DNA from: Actinokineospora fastidiosa
GTDB taxonomy: Bacteria; Actinomycetota; Actinomycetes; Mycobacteriales; Pseudonocardiaceae
DNA: 64,000 bases
Direction: 5' to 3'
Assembly: GCF_014648415.1 (NCBI RefSeq)
Contig: NZ_BMRB01000005.1
Span: 1 to 64,000, forward strand
The notes below the pieces were generated by a model. That model was not told where the DNA came from. It searched no databases and worked only from the letters and a program-made list of their open reading frames with translations. Positions 17,177-26,570 of the stretch are shown here, in pieces. Position 1 is the first letter of the stretch, and each line of letters starts with the position of its first letter. Position numbers and translations under genes: made by a program.

Positions 17177-18892
17177 TCAGCGCCGGGTGACCGTGATCGG
17201 ACGGTCCATCCGGGCGGGGCGCAGCGGCCGGGCCGGGGCGAGCCACGGCTCGTGGGGCGCCCCGTCCGGCCGCGCCGACCAGGCGCGGCAGACCGTGTCG
17301 AGCTTGACCGGGTGGATGGTGAGCACGCCCTCGGTGTCGATGTGCATCCGCAGGAAGCCCTTGTGGTCCTCGATGCTCTGCCCCGCCATGACCTCGTTGA
17401 CGTTGATGCCCGCGCGGGAGGCGAGCAGCAGGTAGACGGCGACGAGTTCGGCGTCGATGAAGCCGATCAGCAGCGGGGTGCCGAACAGGACGATCGACAG
17501 CGTCGACCAGTCGCCGACCGCGCCGTCCGGCAGGACGTCGGTGTGCAGGGCGACGACGGTGAGGGACCAGCCGACGCTCAGTCCGATGTGGGCGATCGCG
17601 TGCAGCAGTCCGGCCGCGGTGGCCTTGGGGCCCTGGCGGATGTGCTGTATTCGGGCGAACGCCAGGCCGCCGAAGACGAGGACGATGCCGACGCCGATCG
17701 CGGGCGCCCAGCTGGCGACCTTGCCGAAGAAGCCGCGCTGCTCGTCGTCGGCGAGGGTGCTGACCAGGCCGTACAGCACGGCGAGGGTCATCAGGGTCTG
17801 GAAGGTCCCGGTGAGCGCCCAGAAGCCGGGGTTGCGCCAGGGCAGGCTGAAGACGCCGGTGGCGAAGCGGCGCGACGCGGCCACGTCGGGGTAGCGGGCG
17901 GCGAGGTCGTAGGCCGTGGGCGGCGACGGGTCGCGCACGCGCGAGGCCGTCGGGGGCAGGCGGAGCTCGTCGGGGAGCTCGTGCGTGGCGGCCAGGTACG
18001 CCCCGCCCAGCCCGCAGGTGATCAGGTGCCGTCCGCCGTCGCGCTCGGCGTAGTGCGCGTAGTGGTGGGTGTCGCCGGAGAGCATCACCCGGATCTCGGC
18101 GCCGCGGGCGCGCACGATCTCGCGGTTGAAGAACTCGATGGTGTCGTGGCACTTGGTCGACCCGCCCGCGCCCGCGGCGATCCACGCAGGCGACGGGGTG
18201 CAGAGGATGACGCCGTCGCCGGGCTCGATGTCGCGGGAGACCGTGCGGAAGTACTCCAGCTGCGGGGCGTCGACGTAGTCGTCGAACTGGGTGTCGATGG
18301 CCATCAGCCACCAGCGGTGCGGGAGCTGGACGGCGAAGTAGGACCGGGTCTGCTCGGTGTCCCAGCCGCCGATGGGCCTGCGCTGGGCGAAGACCCGCAG
18401 GAATGAAGTGAGCCCGTCGTACCAGTCGTGGTTGCCGGGCAGGGCGAACAGGACCGGCCGGTCCCCGGTCGTGCTGGGCAGCGCGGCGCGGTAGGGGCCT
18501 TTGGTGCGGTCCTCGTAGGCGCGGGTCGAGGCGCCCGGGTAGACCTGGTCGCCGCCGAGGACCAGCAGGCTGCCGCGCGGGAGGGTGTCGCCGTCGAGGG
18601 TCAGCGACTCGGCGGCCAGCAGGGAGGCCACGGAATACGTGGCGTCGAAGCCGTCGCCCACGTCGGCGGCGAAGTCGAACCACAGCTCGTCGCCGATGCG
18701 GCGGTGGATGGTCGACGGCAGGCCGCCCTGCAGTTCGCGCTTGTCGGCGTAGGACCCGAACACCGCCGCGATCGCGGACTGGATGCCGGTGCTGACCAGC
18801 ACCTTCGGCGCGAGCCAGCGGACCGCGGGCTGGGGGCGGAAGCCGAGTTCGACCTCGGTGCACGCGCTCGGCCGGGGCCGCTCGGTGGACAT
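17177..18892 (-). CDS. Membrane metallophosphoesterase
   Basis: This 571-residue protein has calcineurin-like phosphoesterase motifs: DVGDGFDA (residues ~77-84, at the position of the usual D.H motif but without the His), GGDQVYP (~113-119), GNHDWYDG (~153-160) and SGDTHHYAHY (~275). The C-terminal half contains several hydrophobic helices (~370-490), so the enzyme is membrane-bound. The last stretch (NVNEVMAGQSIEDHKGFLRM) is well ordered and may fold back on the catalytic domain. Substrate unknown; related proteins are annotated only as metallophosphoesterases. ATG at 18892 with GGGGA upstream. Confidence 0.82.
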   Translation of the reverse strand: MSTERPRPSACTEVELGFRPQPAVRWLAPKVLVSTGIQSAIAAVFGSYADKRELQGGLPSTIHRRIGDELWFDFAADVGDGFDATYSVASLLAAESLTLDGDTLPRGSLLVLGGDQVYPGASTRAYEDRTKGPYRAALPSTTGDRPVLFALPGNHDWYDGLTSFLRVFAQRRPIGGWDTEQTRSYFAVQLPHRWWLMAIDTQFDDYVDAPQLEYFRTVSRDIEPGDGVILCTPSPAWIAAGAGGSTKCHDTIEFFNREIVRARGAEIRVMLSGDTHHYAHYAERDGGRHLITCGLGGAYLAATHELPDELRLPPTASRVRDPSPPTAYDLAARYPDVAASRRFATGVFSLPWRNPGFWALTGTFQTLMTLAVLYGLVSTLADDEQRGFFGKVASWAPAIGVGIVLVFGGLAFARIQHIRQGPKATAAGLLHAIAHIGLSVGWSLTVVALHTDVLPDGAVGDWSTLSIVLFGTPLLIGFIDAELVAVYLLLASRAGINVNEVMAGQSIEDHKGFLRMHIDTEGVLTIHPVKLDTVCRAWSARPDGAPHEPWLAPARPLRPARMDRPITVTRR

Positions 18893-18959
18893 GCGGCTCC
18901 CCTTCCGCCGAACCGGACCAAGATCCTAGTTCGGGCGTCGGGGCGGCGGATAGGCCCGT

Positions 18960-19472
18960 TCAGGGGCCGTCGATGCCCGGGCGCCAGGTCTCCGGCCTGC
19001 CGGTGTAGGTGAGCACCGGCTGCCAGATGTCGAAGCCGTCCGGGGCGTCCGGGCTCCACGGGAACCTGCCGTCCGGGGTGGCGACGATCAGCTGCATCGC
19101 CGGGAAGTCGCCCTGCGGGTAGACGAGGAACGCGCTGCCGAAGAACTCCGGGTAGTGGCCCTTGTGGACGCGCTCCACGACCACCGGGGTGCCCTCGAAG
19201 AAGTCGAGGTAGGGCAGGCCGGGGTAGAACCGCTCGCCCTCGGCGGTGCGGCGCACGTAGAGGTCGAGCAGCGGGCGGGCCATGTCGACCGGCAGCCCGA
19301 CCACGACCGCCTCCGGCGCGGCGAAGCGGCGCCACACGCCCACCGTGAAGGCGTACGGCGCCCCGTCGGCGTCGCCCGCGACCTCGACCGCCGCGTACCC
19401 GTCCTGGTCCGCGGTGTGGAGCAGCCACTCGCGCAGCTGCTCCTCGTCCGGGGTGAGGGCGGGCAGGGACAC
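18960..19472 (-). CDS. DUF4262 domain protein
   Basis: This 170-residue cytoplasmic protein has the DUF4262 layout: YAFTVGVWRRFAAPEAVVVG, then a helix (VDMARPLLDLY), YPGLPYLDFFEGTPV and YPQGDFPAMQLIVATPDGRF with PW. The function of the family is unknown. The GTG start overlaps the yebC stop by one base (TAGTG), so it is translated from the yebC message. Confidence 0.8.
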   Translation of the reverse strand: MSLPALTPDEEQLREWLLHTADQDGYAAVEVAGDADGAPYAFTVGVWRRFAAPEAVVVGLPVDMARPLLDLYVRRTAEGERFYPGLPYLDFFEGTPVVVERVHKGHYPEFFGSAFLVYPQGDFPAMQLIVATPDGRFPWSPDAPDGFDIWQPVLTYTGRPETWRPGIDGP

Positions 19473-20224
19473 TAGGCGTCGACCTCGGCCATCACGTCGT
19501 CGGCCACGTCGAAGTTGGCGTACACGTTCTGCACGTCGTCGGAGTCCTCGAGCGCGTCGATCAGCTTGAAGATCTTGCGCGCGCCGTCGGCGTCGAGCTG
19601 GACGGTGGACATGGGCAGGAAGCTCGCGTCGGCGGACTCGTAGTCGTAGCCCGCGTCCTGCAGCGCCTTGCGGACGGCGACCATGTCACCGGCCTCGGAG
19701 ACCACCTCGAAGCTCTCGCCGAGGTCGTTGACCTCCTCCGCGCCCGCGTCGAGCACGGCCATGAGGACGTCGTCCTCGGTCAGGCCGTTCTTCGGGACGA
19801 TCACCACGCCCTTGCGGTTGAACATGTACGACACCGAGCCCGGGTCGGCCATGGAGCCGCCGTTGCGGGTCATGGCGGTGCGGACCTCGGTGGCGGCGCG
19901 GTTGCGGTTGTCGGTGAGGCACTCGATCAGCACCGCGACGCCGTTGGGGCCGTAGCCCTCGTACATGATCGTCTGCCAGTCGGCGCCGCCCGCCTCCTCG
20001 CCGCCGCCGCGCTTGCGGGCCCGCTCGATGTTGTCGTTCGGGACGGAGCTCTTCTTCGCCTTCTGGATGGCGTCGTAGAGGGTCGGGTTGCCCTCGGGGT
20101 CGCCGCCGCCGGTGCGCGCCGCGACCTCGATGTTCTTGATCAGCTTCGCGAAGAGCTTGCCACGCTTGGCGTCGAGGGCGGCCTTCTTGTGCTTGGTCGT
20201 CGCCCACTTGGAGTGGCCGCTCAT
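19472..20224 (-). CDS. YebC/PmpR-family protein
   Basis: This 250-residue protein opens with [20 protein letters not shown], the YebC/PmpR signature, and continues with [20 protein letters not shown] and [20 protein letters not shown]. Family members have been described as DNA-binding regulators and more recently as factors that help ribosomes at proline-rich stalls. The position between pdxT and ruvC is conserved across actinobacteria. 18 nt separate it from pdxT upstream. Confidence 0.96.
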   Translation of the reverse strand: MSGHSKWATTKHKKAALDAKRGKLFAKLIKNIEVAARTGGGDPEGNPTLYDAIQKAKKSSVPNDNIERARKRGGGEEAGGADWQTIMYEGYGPNGVAVLIECLTDNRNRAATEVRTAMTRNGGSMADPGSVSYMFNRKGVVIVPKNGLTEDDVLMAVLDAGAEEVNDLGESFEVVSEAGDMVAVRKALQDAGYDYESADASFLPMSTVQLDADGARKIFKLIDALEDSDDVQNVYANFDVADDVMAEVDA

Positions 20225-20242
20225 CTATCCTCCGTCGTCAGG

Positions 20243-20863
20243 TCAGGCTTCACGGACCAGGTCCGTGAACAGGCGGTGCACGCGGTGGTCGCCGGTGAGC
20301 TCGGGGTGGAAGGCGGTGGCCAGCACCCTGCCCTGGCGGACGGCGACGATCCTACCGCCGGCCTCCCCCGCGGCCTGGGTGTCGGGGACCCTCGCCAGCA
20401 CCTCGGCCTCGGCCGAGACCGACTCGACCCACGGCGCGCGGATGAAGACCGCGTGCACCGGGCCGTCGTCGAGGCCGGTGACGTCGAGGTCGGCCTCGAA
20501 GGAGTCCACCTGCCTGCCGAACGCGTTGCGCCGCACGACCATATCGATGCCGCCGACCTGGTGCTGGTCGGGGCGGCCGTCGATGATCTTCTCGGCGAGC
20601 AGGATCATGCCAGCGCACGAGCCGTAGACGGGCAGGCCGTCGGCGATCCGGGCGCGCAGGGGCTCCAGCAGGTCGAAGGTGGCCAGCAGGCGGGAGATCG
20701 TGGTCGACTCCCCGCCCGGCAGCACCAGCCCGTCCACTCGGGACAGCTCCTCGGGCCTGCGCACACTCGTCGTCGCGGCGCCCGCCGCGGTGAGCGCGGC
20801 GACGTGCTCGCGCACGTCGCCCTGCAGGGCGAGCACCCCGATCAGGGGTCGGTCGGTGGACAC
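20243..20863 (-). CDS. pdxT: Pyridoxal 5'-phosphate synthase glutaminase subunit PdxT
   Basis: GTG at 20863 with AAAGGA upstream; 206 residues. It is a class I glutamine amidotransferase with the catalytic triad Cys83 ([11 protein letters not shown]), His186 and Glu188 (FHPELTGD). The N-terminal [13 protein letters not shown] and [13 protein letters not shown] are diagnostic of PdxT. It hydrolyses glutamine and passes ammonia to PdxS for vitamin B6 synthesis. Unusually, pdxS is not adjacent: azlD, azlC and an XRE regulator lie between. Confidence 0.97.
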   Translation of the reverse strand: MSTDRPLIGVLALQGDVREHVAALTAAGAATTSVRRPEELSRVDGLVLPGGESTTISRLLATFDLLEPLRARIADGLPVYGSCAGMILLAEKIIDGRPDQHQVGGIDMVVRRNAFGRQVDSFEADLDVTGLDDGPVHAVFIRAPWVESVSAEAEVLARVPDTQAAGEAGGRIVAVRQGRVLATAFHPELTGDHRVHRLFTDLVREA

Positions 20864-20892
20864 CGGTTCGATTCCTTTCGTACGGGTCGAGG

Positions 20893-21201
20893 TTAGGCCA
20901 GCCCCGCGAGACGGAGCAGAGCGGTGGTCAACGCGGCGGCCACGACAACCACCACGAACGGCGCCTTGCGCCAGGCGAGCACACCCGCGACAAGCACCCC
21001 GGCGGGCAACGCCCACCCCGCGAAGTCCTGCCCCTTGGCCAGCGCCGACGTCGCCACCAGCGCGAACAGCAGCACGACGGCCGAGGTGGACAGCAGTTCC
21101 TTCACCCGGTCCGAGAAGGTCAACCGGTCGCGCAACAGCACCCCACCGAAGCGGAACGCGAAGGTCCCCGCGGCGAGGATCAGGATCGGCAAGAGCGTCA
21201 C
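20893..21201 (-). CDS. azlD: AzlD family branched-chain amino acid exporter subunit
   Basis: This 102-residue protein has three to four hydrophobic helices starting [18 protein letters not shown], which is typical of AzlD, the small partner of AzlC in branched-chain amino acid efflux. The GTG start overlaps the stop of a small upstream frame by four bases. It lies 29 nt upstream of pdxT on the same strand, so pdxT may be read from the azl transcript. Confidence 0.9.
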   Translation of the reverse strand: MTLLPILILAAGTFAFRFGGVLLRDRLTFSDRVKELLSTSAVVLLFALVATSALAKGQDFAGWALPAGVLVAGVLAWRKAPFVVVVVAAALTTALLRLAGLA

Positions 21202-21413
21202 AGCAGAACCTCCAAGACACGACGCGGGACGGCGGGCAGATCAGTCGGACCCCCGGCCCACGACGCCCTCCGGGCGAAATCGTCCGACGGCCCGCTCTCG
21301 GTTCCGGAGCCTTCCCCGCCGCGCGCCGACGCAAGCGGGCCACTCACGTCACCACCTCCCCGCACCCTCCGAACCAGGGACGACAAGGTCGGCGGGGTCA
21401 GCGCGCCGGTCAC
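21198..21413 (-). CDS. Small coupled frame between azlC and azlD (uncertain)
   Basis: A 71-codon frame starts at a GTG overlapping the azlC stop (GTGA) and ends with a TGA overlapping the azlD GTG (GTGA), exactly filling the 208-nt gap between genes that are usually adjacent. The product ([14 protein letters not shown]...) is Gly/Ser/Arg-rich, without hydrophobic helices or a recognisable domain. The double overlap suggests ribosomes may read through it to reach azlD. It could also be an insertion with no functional protein. Confidence 0.35.
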   Translation of the reverse strand: MTGALTPPTLSSLVRRVRGGGDVSGPLASARGGEGSGTESGPSDDFARRASWAGGPTDLPAVPRRVLEVLL

Positions 21414-22102
21414 GCGACCACCTCCGGCGCCTTCCGGGCAGGCCGGGGGACCGCGAGGAGGCCGAGCAGCGCCAGCAGGATCGGCACGCCCGTCGGCAGG
21501 AACGGGGTGGCCGCCAGGGCGACCGCGGCGCCCACCAGGGCGGGAATGCGGGCACTGGCGTCCTTCAGCGCGGGGAGGACCAGGGCCAGCATGGCCGCCG
21601 GGAAGACCGCGTCGAGGCCGAGGGCGTCCGCGTCGCCGACGAGTTGGCCCGCGACGGCGCCGCCGAGGACGCCGAGGTTCCAGGCGACGAACAGGGTCGC
21701 GCCGCACGCCCAGTAGGCCGCTCGCGCGCGTACCGCGTCGCGTTGGGCCATCGCGAAGGCGACGGACTCGTCGATCAGGAGGTGGCTGCCGAGCAGGCGG
21801 GCCGCCCAGCCTCGGCCGACGAGTTCGCCGACCGCCAGGCCGAACGGCAGGTGGCGGGCGTTGAGCAGCAGCCCGCCGAGGACCGCGGCGACGGGGCTGC
21901 CGCCCGCCGCCGTCACGCCGACGGCCAGGTACTGCGAGCCGCCCGCGAAGACCAGGAGGGACATAGCCACCGGGACCCACATCGGCAGGCCGGAGGCCAC
22001 GGAGATGGCGCCGAAGGACGCGCCGTTGACCGCGGCGGCGGCCGCGATGGCCAGCACGCCGCGCCACAGCTCCGCATCGAGTGTTCGCCAGATCGAACGC
22101 AT
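21410..22102 (-). CDS. azlC: AzlC family branched-chain amino acid exporter subunit
   Basis: This 230-residue membrane protein has about six helices, the motif SLLVFAGGSQYLAVG and GLLLNARHLPFGLAVG, which are characteristic of AzlC. With AzlD it exports branched-chain amino acids or analogues. ATG start at 22102. A divergent XRE-cupin regulator begins 77 nt away and most probably controls it through the intervening inverted repeat. Confidence 0.95.
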   Translation of the reverse strand: MRSIWRTLDAELWRGVLAIAAAAAVNGASFGAISVASGLPMWVPVAMSLLVFAGGSQYLAVGVTAAGGSPVAAVLGGLLLNARHLPFGLAVGELVGRGWAARLLGSHLLIDESVAFAMAQRDAVRARAAYWACGATLFVAWNLGVLGGAVAGQLVGDADALGLDAVFPAAMLALVLPALKDASARIPALVGAAVALAATPFLPTGVPILLALLGLLAVPRPARKAPEVVA

Positions 22103-22129
22103 AGTGTCCTACGATGAACAATGCTCCGG

Positions 22130-22149
22130 TCGTTCGTCAAGCCGAACGA
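22130..22149. promoter_or_regulatory. Inverted repeat in the azlC / XRE-regulator intergenic region
   Basis: TCGTTCG and CGAACGA are perfect 7-nt arms separated by TCAAGC. It lies in the 76-nt divergent promoter region, and a further CGAACG half-site occurs at 22163-22168. It is a good candidate operator for the adjacent XRE-cupin regulator. Confidence 0.5.
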
Positions 22150-22178
22150 CTTGTCCGTCACACCGAACGGGAGGCCCG

Positions 22179-22736
22179 GTGGACCAGCGCGGCGCCCCAC
22201 TGGACGTCATCGCCCGCTCGCTGCGCCGCGAACGCGAGCGCGCGGGCCTGTCCCTGAGCGAGGCCGCCAAGCGCGCGGGCATCGCCAAGTCGACGCTGTC
22301 GCAACTGGAGGCGGCGTCCGGCAACCCGAGCGTGGAGACGCTGTGGGCGCTGAGCGTGGCGCTCGGCGTGCCGTTCTCCCGGCTCGTCGAGCCGCCCACC
22401 CCGCGCGTGCAGGTGATCAGGGCGGGCGAGGGGCCGATCGTGTACTCCGAGCGCGCGGACTACGCCGCGACCCTGCTCGCGTCCTGCCCGCCGAACGCCC
22501 GCCGCGACATCTACCTGATCAGCGCGGAGCCGGGCAGCCGCAGGGAGTCCGACCCGCACTTCCCCGGCGTGGTCGAGCACGTGGTCCTGGCCAGCGGCCG
22601 GGCCCGGCTGGGCCCGACCGACGAGCCGGTGGAACTCGGACCGGGCGACTACATCGCCTATCCCGGCGACATCCCGCACGTGTTCGAGGCGCTGGAGCCG
22701 GGCACGACGGCGTGCCTGGTCTCCGAGCACGTCTGA
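22179..22736 (+). CDS. XRE-family regulator with C-terminal cupin domain
   Basis: GTG at 22179 with GGGAGG five nt upstream; 185 residues. The N-terminus holds an XRE helix-turn-helix (AGLSLSEAAKRAGIAKSTLS, then QLEAASGNPSVETLWALSVA). The C-terminal half is a cupin with VVEHVVLASGRARLG, LGPGDYIAYPGDIPH and FEAL. This architecture often regulates amino acid or drug exporters by binding a small ligand. It is divergent from azlCD, so local control of branched-chain amino acid export is likely. Confidence 0.92.
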   Translation: MDQRGAPLDVIARSLRRERERAGLSLSEAAKRAGIAKSTLSQLEAASGNPSVETLWALSVALGVPFSRLVEPPTPRVQVIRAGEGPIVYSERADYAATLLASCPPNARRDIYLISAEPGSRRESDPHFPGVVEHVVLASGRARLGPTDEPVELGPGDYIAYPGDIPHVFEALEPGTTACLVSEHV

Positions 22737-23651
22737 CTACCAGCCGCGCTCCGCGAGCCGGTGCGGCTCCGGGACGTCCTCGACGTTGATGCCGACCATG
22801 GCCTCGCCCAGGCCGCGGGAGACCTTGGCGATCATGTCGGGGTCGTCGTGGAAGGTGGTGGCCTTGACGATGGCGTCGGCGCGCTTGGCCGGGTCGCCGG
22901 ACTTGAAGATGCCGGAGCCGACGAACACGCCCTCGGCGCCCAGCTGCATCATCATCGCCGCGTCGGCCGGGGTCGCGATGCCGCCTGCGGTGAACAGCAC
23001 GACCGGCAGCTTTCCGGTGGTCGCGACCTCCTTGACCAGCTCGTACGGCGCCTGCAGCTCCTTGGCAGCGACGTAGAGCTCGTCCTCGGGCAGCGAGGTC
23101 AGCCGCTTGATCTCGCCGCGGATCTTGCGCATGTGGGTCGTGGCGTTGGAGACGTCGCCGGTGCCCGCCTCGCCCTTGGAGCGGATCATCGCCGCGCCCT
23201 CGGTGATGCGCCGCAGCGCCTCGCCGAGGTTGGTGGCGCCGCAGACGAAGGGGACGGTGAAGGCCCACTTGTCGATGTGGTTGGCGTAGTCGGCCGGGGT
23301 CAGCACCTCGGACTCGTCGATGTAGTCCACGCCGAGGGACTGCAGCACCTGCGCCTCGACGAAGTGGCCGATGCGGGCCTTGGCCATGACCGGGATGGAG
23401 ACGGCCTCGATGATCCCCTGGATCAGGTCGGGGTCGCTCATGCGCGCCACGCCGCCCTGCGCGCGGATGTCGGCGGGCACCCGCTCCAGCGCCATGACCG
23501 CGACGGCGCCCGCGTCCTCGGCGATCTTGGCCTGGGTGGCGTCGACGACGTCCATGATCACGCCGCCCTTGAGCATCTCCGCCATGCCGCGCTTGACCCG
23601 GGACGTGCCGGTCTCCGGCTGGGGGGCAGTGGTGGTCTGTGCGTCGGACAC
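22737..23651 (-). CDS. pdxS: Pyridoxal 5'-phosphate synthase lyase subunit PdxS
   Basis: GTG at 23651 with GAGAGG upstream; 304 residues. It is a TIM-barrel synthase with [19 protein letters not shown] near the N-terminus (Asp34), the Schiff-base Lys91 in [10 protein letters not shown] and the second lysine (159) in [11 protein letters not shown]. It makes PLP from ribose 5-phosphate, glyceraldehyde 3-phosphate and ammonia supplied by PdxT. Its stop directly abuts the end of the convergent XRE regulator gene (22736/22737). Confidence 0.97.
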   Translation of the reverse strand: MSDAQTTTAPQPETGTSRVKRGMAEMLKGGVIMDVVDATQAKIAEDAGAVAVMALERVPADIRAQGGVARMSDPDLIQGIIEAVSIPVMAKARIGHFVEAQVLQSLGVDYIDESEVLTPADYANHIDKWAFTVPFVCGATNLGEALRRITEGAAMIRSKGEAGTGDVSNATTHMRKIRGEIKRLTSLPEDELYVAAKELQAPYELVKEVATTGKLPVVLFTAGGIATPADAAMMMQLGAEGVFVGSGIFKSGDPAKRADAIVKATTFHDDPDMIAKVSRGLGEAMVGINVEDVPEPHRLAERGW

Positions 23652-23785
23652 GGTTCGCCTCTCGAATCGTCTTGGGGTATGCGGCTCACGAAAGGCCGCT
23701 GACCACAGCTTACGTGTGATGTGGACCGCTGAAGGCAGCCAATGCGGGGCTATCTCGGCAGGCCACTTCCGACCTGCGGGGAGCG

Positions 23786-23800
23786 CGCTGGTCACCAGCG
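23786..23800. promoter_or_regulatory. Perfect 15-nt palindrome upstream of the EF-G2 gene
   Basis: CGCTGGT-C-ACCAGCG, 54 nt upstream of the ATG at 23854 and in the divergent region shared with pdxS. It could be an operator for either gene; no regulator is assigned. Confidence 0.35.
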
Positions 23801-23853
23801 GTGACAAGATGTGAGATCCGACACAAGGGCGGGTCGAGCGGGAGGTGCGGGAG

Positions 23854-25968
23854 ATGGGCAGCAAGCACGCCGACAACGGTCATGCCGAGTCCGCCGTGAC
23901 GGTGGACGACCCGGCGCGGATCAGGAACGTGGCCCTGGTGGGCCCGTCCGGCTCGGGGAAGACGACGCTCGCCGAGGCGCTGCTGGCCGCCACCGGCGTG
24001 CTCCCCCGGGCCGGGACCGTCACCGAGGGGACCACGGTCTGCGACCACGATCCGGCCGCGCAGCGCCAGCAGCGGTCGGTGGGGCTGGCGGTGGCCCCGC
24101 TGATGCACGACGGCGTCAAGGTCAACCTGATCGACACCCCCGGCTACGCCGATTTCGTCGGCGAGCTGCGGGCGGGACTGCGCGCGGCGGACGCGGCGCT
24201 GTTCGTGGTGTGCGCGGCCGAGGGCGTCGACCCGGCGACCATCGCGCTGTGGCGCGAGTGTGATGCGGTCGGCATGCCCCGCGCGCTCGTCGTGGCCCGC
24301 CTCGACCACCCGCGCGCGGACTTCACCGCCGAGCTGGTCGCCTGCCGGGAGGCCTTCGGCGCCAACGTGCTGCCGCTGTGGCTGCCGCACGGCGACTCCG
24401 CCCTCGACGGGCTCATCACCAAGCGCCGCTACGACCACTCCGGCGGGCGGATGACGCTCACCGACCTCGACGACGCCGCCCGCGACGCGATCGCCGACGC
24501 CCGCGCGGAACTGCTGGAGGGCATCATCGCCGAGAGCGAGGACGAGTCCCTGATGGACCGCTACCTCGGCGGCGAGGAGATCGACACCGAGACCGTCATC
24601 ACCGACCTGGAGAAGGCGGTCGCCCGCGGCTCGTTCTTCCCGGTCGTGCCGGTGTGCTCGTTCACCGGACTCGGCCTCGAGGAACTGCTGGAGGTGCTGA
24701 CCCGCGGCTTCCCGTCACCGCTGGAGCACCCGCTGCCCGAGGTGACCGACCCGCACGGCCGCCCGCACGCGGCGATCATCCCCGACCCCCGGGGCCCGCT
24801 GGCCGCGGAGGTCGTCCGCACGGCGGTCGACTCCTATGTGGGCAGGGTGTCGCTGGTGCGGGTGTTCTCCGGGACCCTGCGACCGGAACGGCAGGTGCAC
24901 GTCTCCGGCCACGGATTGGCCGATCGCGGCCACGAGGACCATGACGCGGACGAGCGCGTCGCGCACGTCTACTCTCCCCTGGGGGCCTCGCTGCGCGAGG
25001 TCCCTTATTGCATCGCCGGTGATGTGTGCGCGCTGACCAAGGTCGGCTCGGCCGAGACCGGCGACACCCTGTCCGCGCCCGAGGACCCGCTGCTGATGTC
25101 CCCGTGGACGATGCCGGAGCCGCTGCTGCCGGTCGCCGTGGTCGCCCGCACCCGCAGCGACGAGGACGCCCTGGCCCGCAACCTGGCCCGGCTGGTGGCG
25201 GGCGACCCGACCCTGCGCATGGACCGCAATCCGGAGACCCACCAGCTCGTGCTGTGGTGCATGGGCGAGGCGCACGCCGACGTCGTGCTGGCCCGCTTGC
25301 GCGCGGGCGGCGCGGAGATCGACACCGAGCCGGTCAAGGTGTCGATGCGCGAGACGTTCGCCGGGCCCGCGCGGGGGCACGGCAGGCACGTGAAGCAGTC
25401 CGGCGGCCACGGCCAGTACGCCGTGTGCGACATCGAGGTCGAGCCGCTCCCGACCGGCGCTGGCTTCGAGTTCCTCGACCGGGTGGTGGGCGGCGCGGTC
25501 CCGCACCAGTTCATCCCCAGCGTGGAGAAGGGCATCCGCGCCCAGCTCGCCCGGGGCGTGTCGACCGGCAACCCGATGGTGGACATCCGCGTGACGCTCG
25601 TCGACGGCAAGGCGCACAGCGTGGACTCCTCCGACGCGGCCTTCCAGACAGCGGGCGCGCTGGCGCTGAAGGACGCCGCGGCGAAGACCACGATCTCCCT
25701 GCTGGAGCCGATCGACTCGGTGACGGTCCGGCTGCCGGATGAGCACCTGGGCACGGTCCTCGGCGACCTGTCGGCCCGCCGCGGCCGGGTCCTCGGCACG
25801 GAGTCGGAGGGCTCGGGCTTCACGATCGTCACCGCCGAGGTCCCCGCCACCAACCTGGTCCGCTACCTCATCGACCTGCGCTCCCTGACCTCCGGCTCGG
25901 CGACCTTCACCCGCCACTTCGCCCGCTTCGACCCCATGCCGACCTCCCTGGCCACGCAGATGGCCTAG
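23854..25968 (+). CDS. Elongation factor G-like protein (EF-G2 type)
   Basis: ATG at 23854 is preferred because GGAGG lies 8 nt upstream; an in-frame GTG at 23845 is an alternative. 704 residues with the EF-G domain order: GTPase domain with P-loop GPSGSGKTT (~30-38), DTPG (~94-97), then domains II-V. The usual NKxD base-recognition motif is replaced by [10 protein letters not shown] (~148-157), and domain IV contains [20 protein letters not shown]. This matches the actinobacterial EF-G2 (FusA2) group. From the literature as I recall it, the mycobacterial member binds guanine nucleotides but lacks ribosome-dependent GTPase activity. The true fusA is elsewhere. Confidence 0.88.
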   Translation: MGSKHADNGHAESAVTVDDPARIRNVALVGPSGSGKTTLAEALLAATGVLPRAGTVTEGTTVCDHDPAAQRQQRSVGLAVAPLMHDGVKVNLIDTPGYADFVGELRAGLRAADAALFVVCAAEGVDPATIALWRECDAVGMPRALVVARLDHPRADFTAELVACREAFGANVLPLWLPHGDSALDGLITKRRYDHSGGRMTLTDLDDAARDAIADARAELLEGIIAESEDESLMDRYLGGEEIDTETVITDLEKAVARGSFFPVVPVCSFTGLGLEELLEVLTRGFPSPLEHPLPEVTDPHGRPHAAIIPDPRGPLAAEVVRTAVDSYVGRVSLVRVFSGTLRPERQVHVSGHGLADRGHEDHDADERVAHVYSPLGASLREVPYCIAGDVCALTKVGSAETGDTLSAPEDPLLMSPWTMPEPLLPVAVVARTRSDEDALARNLARLVAGDPTLRMDRNPETHQLVLWCMGEAHADVVLARLRAGGAEIDTEPVKVSMRETFAGPARGHGRHVKQSGGHGQYAVCDIEVEPLPTGAGFEFLDRVVGGAVPHQFIPSVEKGIRAQLARGVSTGNPMVDIRVTLVDGKAHSVDSSDAAFQTAGALALKDAAAKTTISLLEPIDSVTVRLPDEHLGTVLGDLSARRGRVLGTESEGSGFTIVTAEVPATNLVRYLIDLRSLTSGSATFTRHFARFDPMPTSLATQMA

Positions 25969-25974
25969 CCGCGC

Positions 25975-26008
25975 GGTCCGGGACGACCTGACGAGGCCGT
26001 CCCGGACC
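25975..26008 (+). terminator. Hairpin after the EF-G2 gene
   Basis: GGTCCGGGACG and CGTCCCGGACC form a perfect 11-bp stem with a 12-nt loop, beginning 7 nt after the stop codon. Confidence 0.7.
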
Positions 26009-26084
26009 GGTCAAGCAGACCTCGGTGAACCGCCCCAGTTCGACCATCGCGCCGCGGTCAGCGGGCACATGACGGCGTCGGCGG

Positions 26085-26570
26085 CTAAGGCTCCTGGGCC
26101 AGGTCCGGTTCGGCGATCTCGAAGTACTCCGGGCGCGGCGCGCCGCCTGCGAGTTTGAACCAGCGGACCACGCGGCGGCGGCGTTGGGTGAGGGTGTCGC
26201 GGACGGCGTCGCCGTGGACGCGGCGGGCGATGACCACGCGGTGTTCGGCGTCGGTCAGTTCGGCGGTCAGCGCGGACGGCAGCCGGGATCGGTCCACTTC
26301 GGACAGCGATCGGGTCAGCACGTTCTCCGCGTCCTCCCGGGCCACCCGCGGGGCGTGTTCGGCCTGTTCGGCCTCCACCCGCAGGTGTTCCACCCCCAGC
26401 ACCCCCGCCACGGCGCGGGCGACCACGGCGCGGCGGGCCAGGGCGGCGTCGAGGGCGGCCCAGGCGGCGTCGGTGCGGATGTGCAGGCGGTCCAGCCGGT
26501 TCGCCGTCCCCACCAGGTACACGCCGCCCAGCACCATGACCGCGACCAGCAGGACGATCCACCAGCTCAC
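26085..26570 (-). CDS. Single-helix membrane protein, LemA-like layout
   Basis: This 161-residue protein has one N-terminal helix (IVLLVAVMVLGGVYLVGTA), then NRLDRLHIRTDAAWAALDAA, a charged helical region and a short C-terminal segment (RWFKLAGGAPRPEYFEIAEP). The layout resembles LemA-type proteins, though I cannot prove homology. Similar proteins follow pimA in other actinomycetes. The GTG start overlaps the pimA stop (GTGA), so it is the last gene of the PIM operon and may assist envelope assembly. Confidence 0.78.
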   Translation of the reverse strand: MSWWIVLLVAVMVLGGVYLVGTANRLDRLHIRTDAAWAALDAALARRAVVARAVAGVLGVEHLRVEAEQAEHAPRVAREDAENVLTRSLSEVDRSRLPSALTAELTDAEHRVVIARRVHGDAVRDTLTQRRRRVVRWFKLAGGAPRPEYFEIAEPDLAQEP

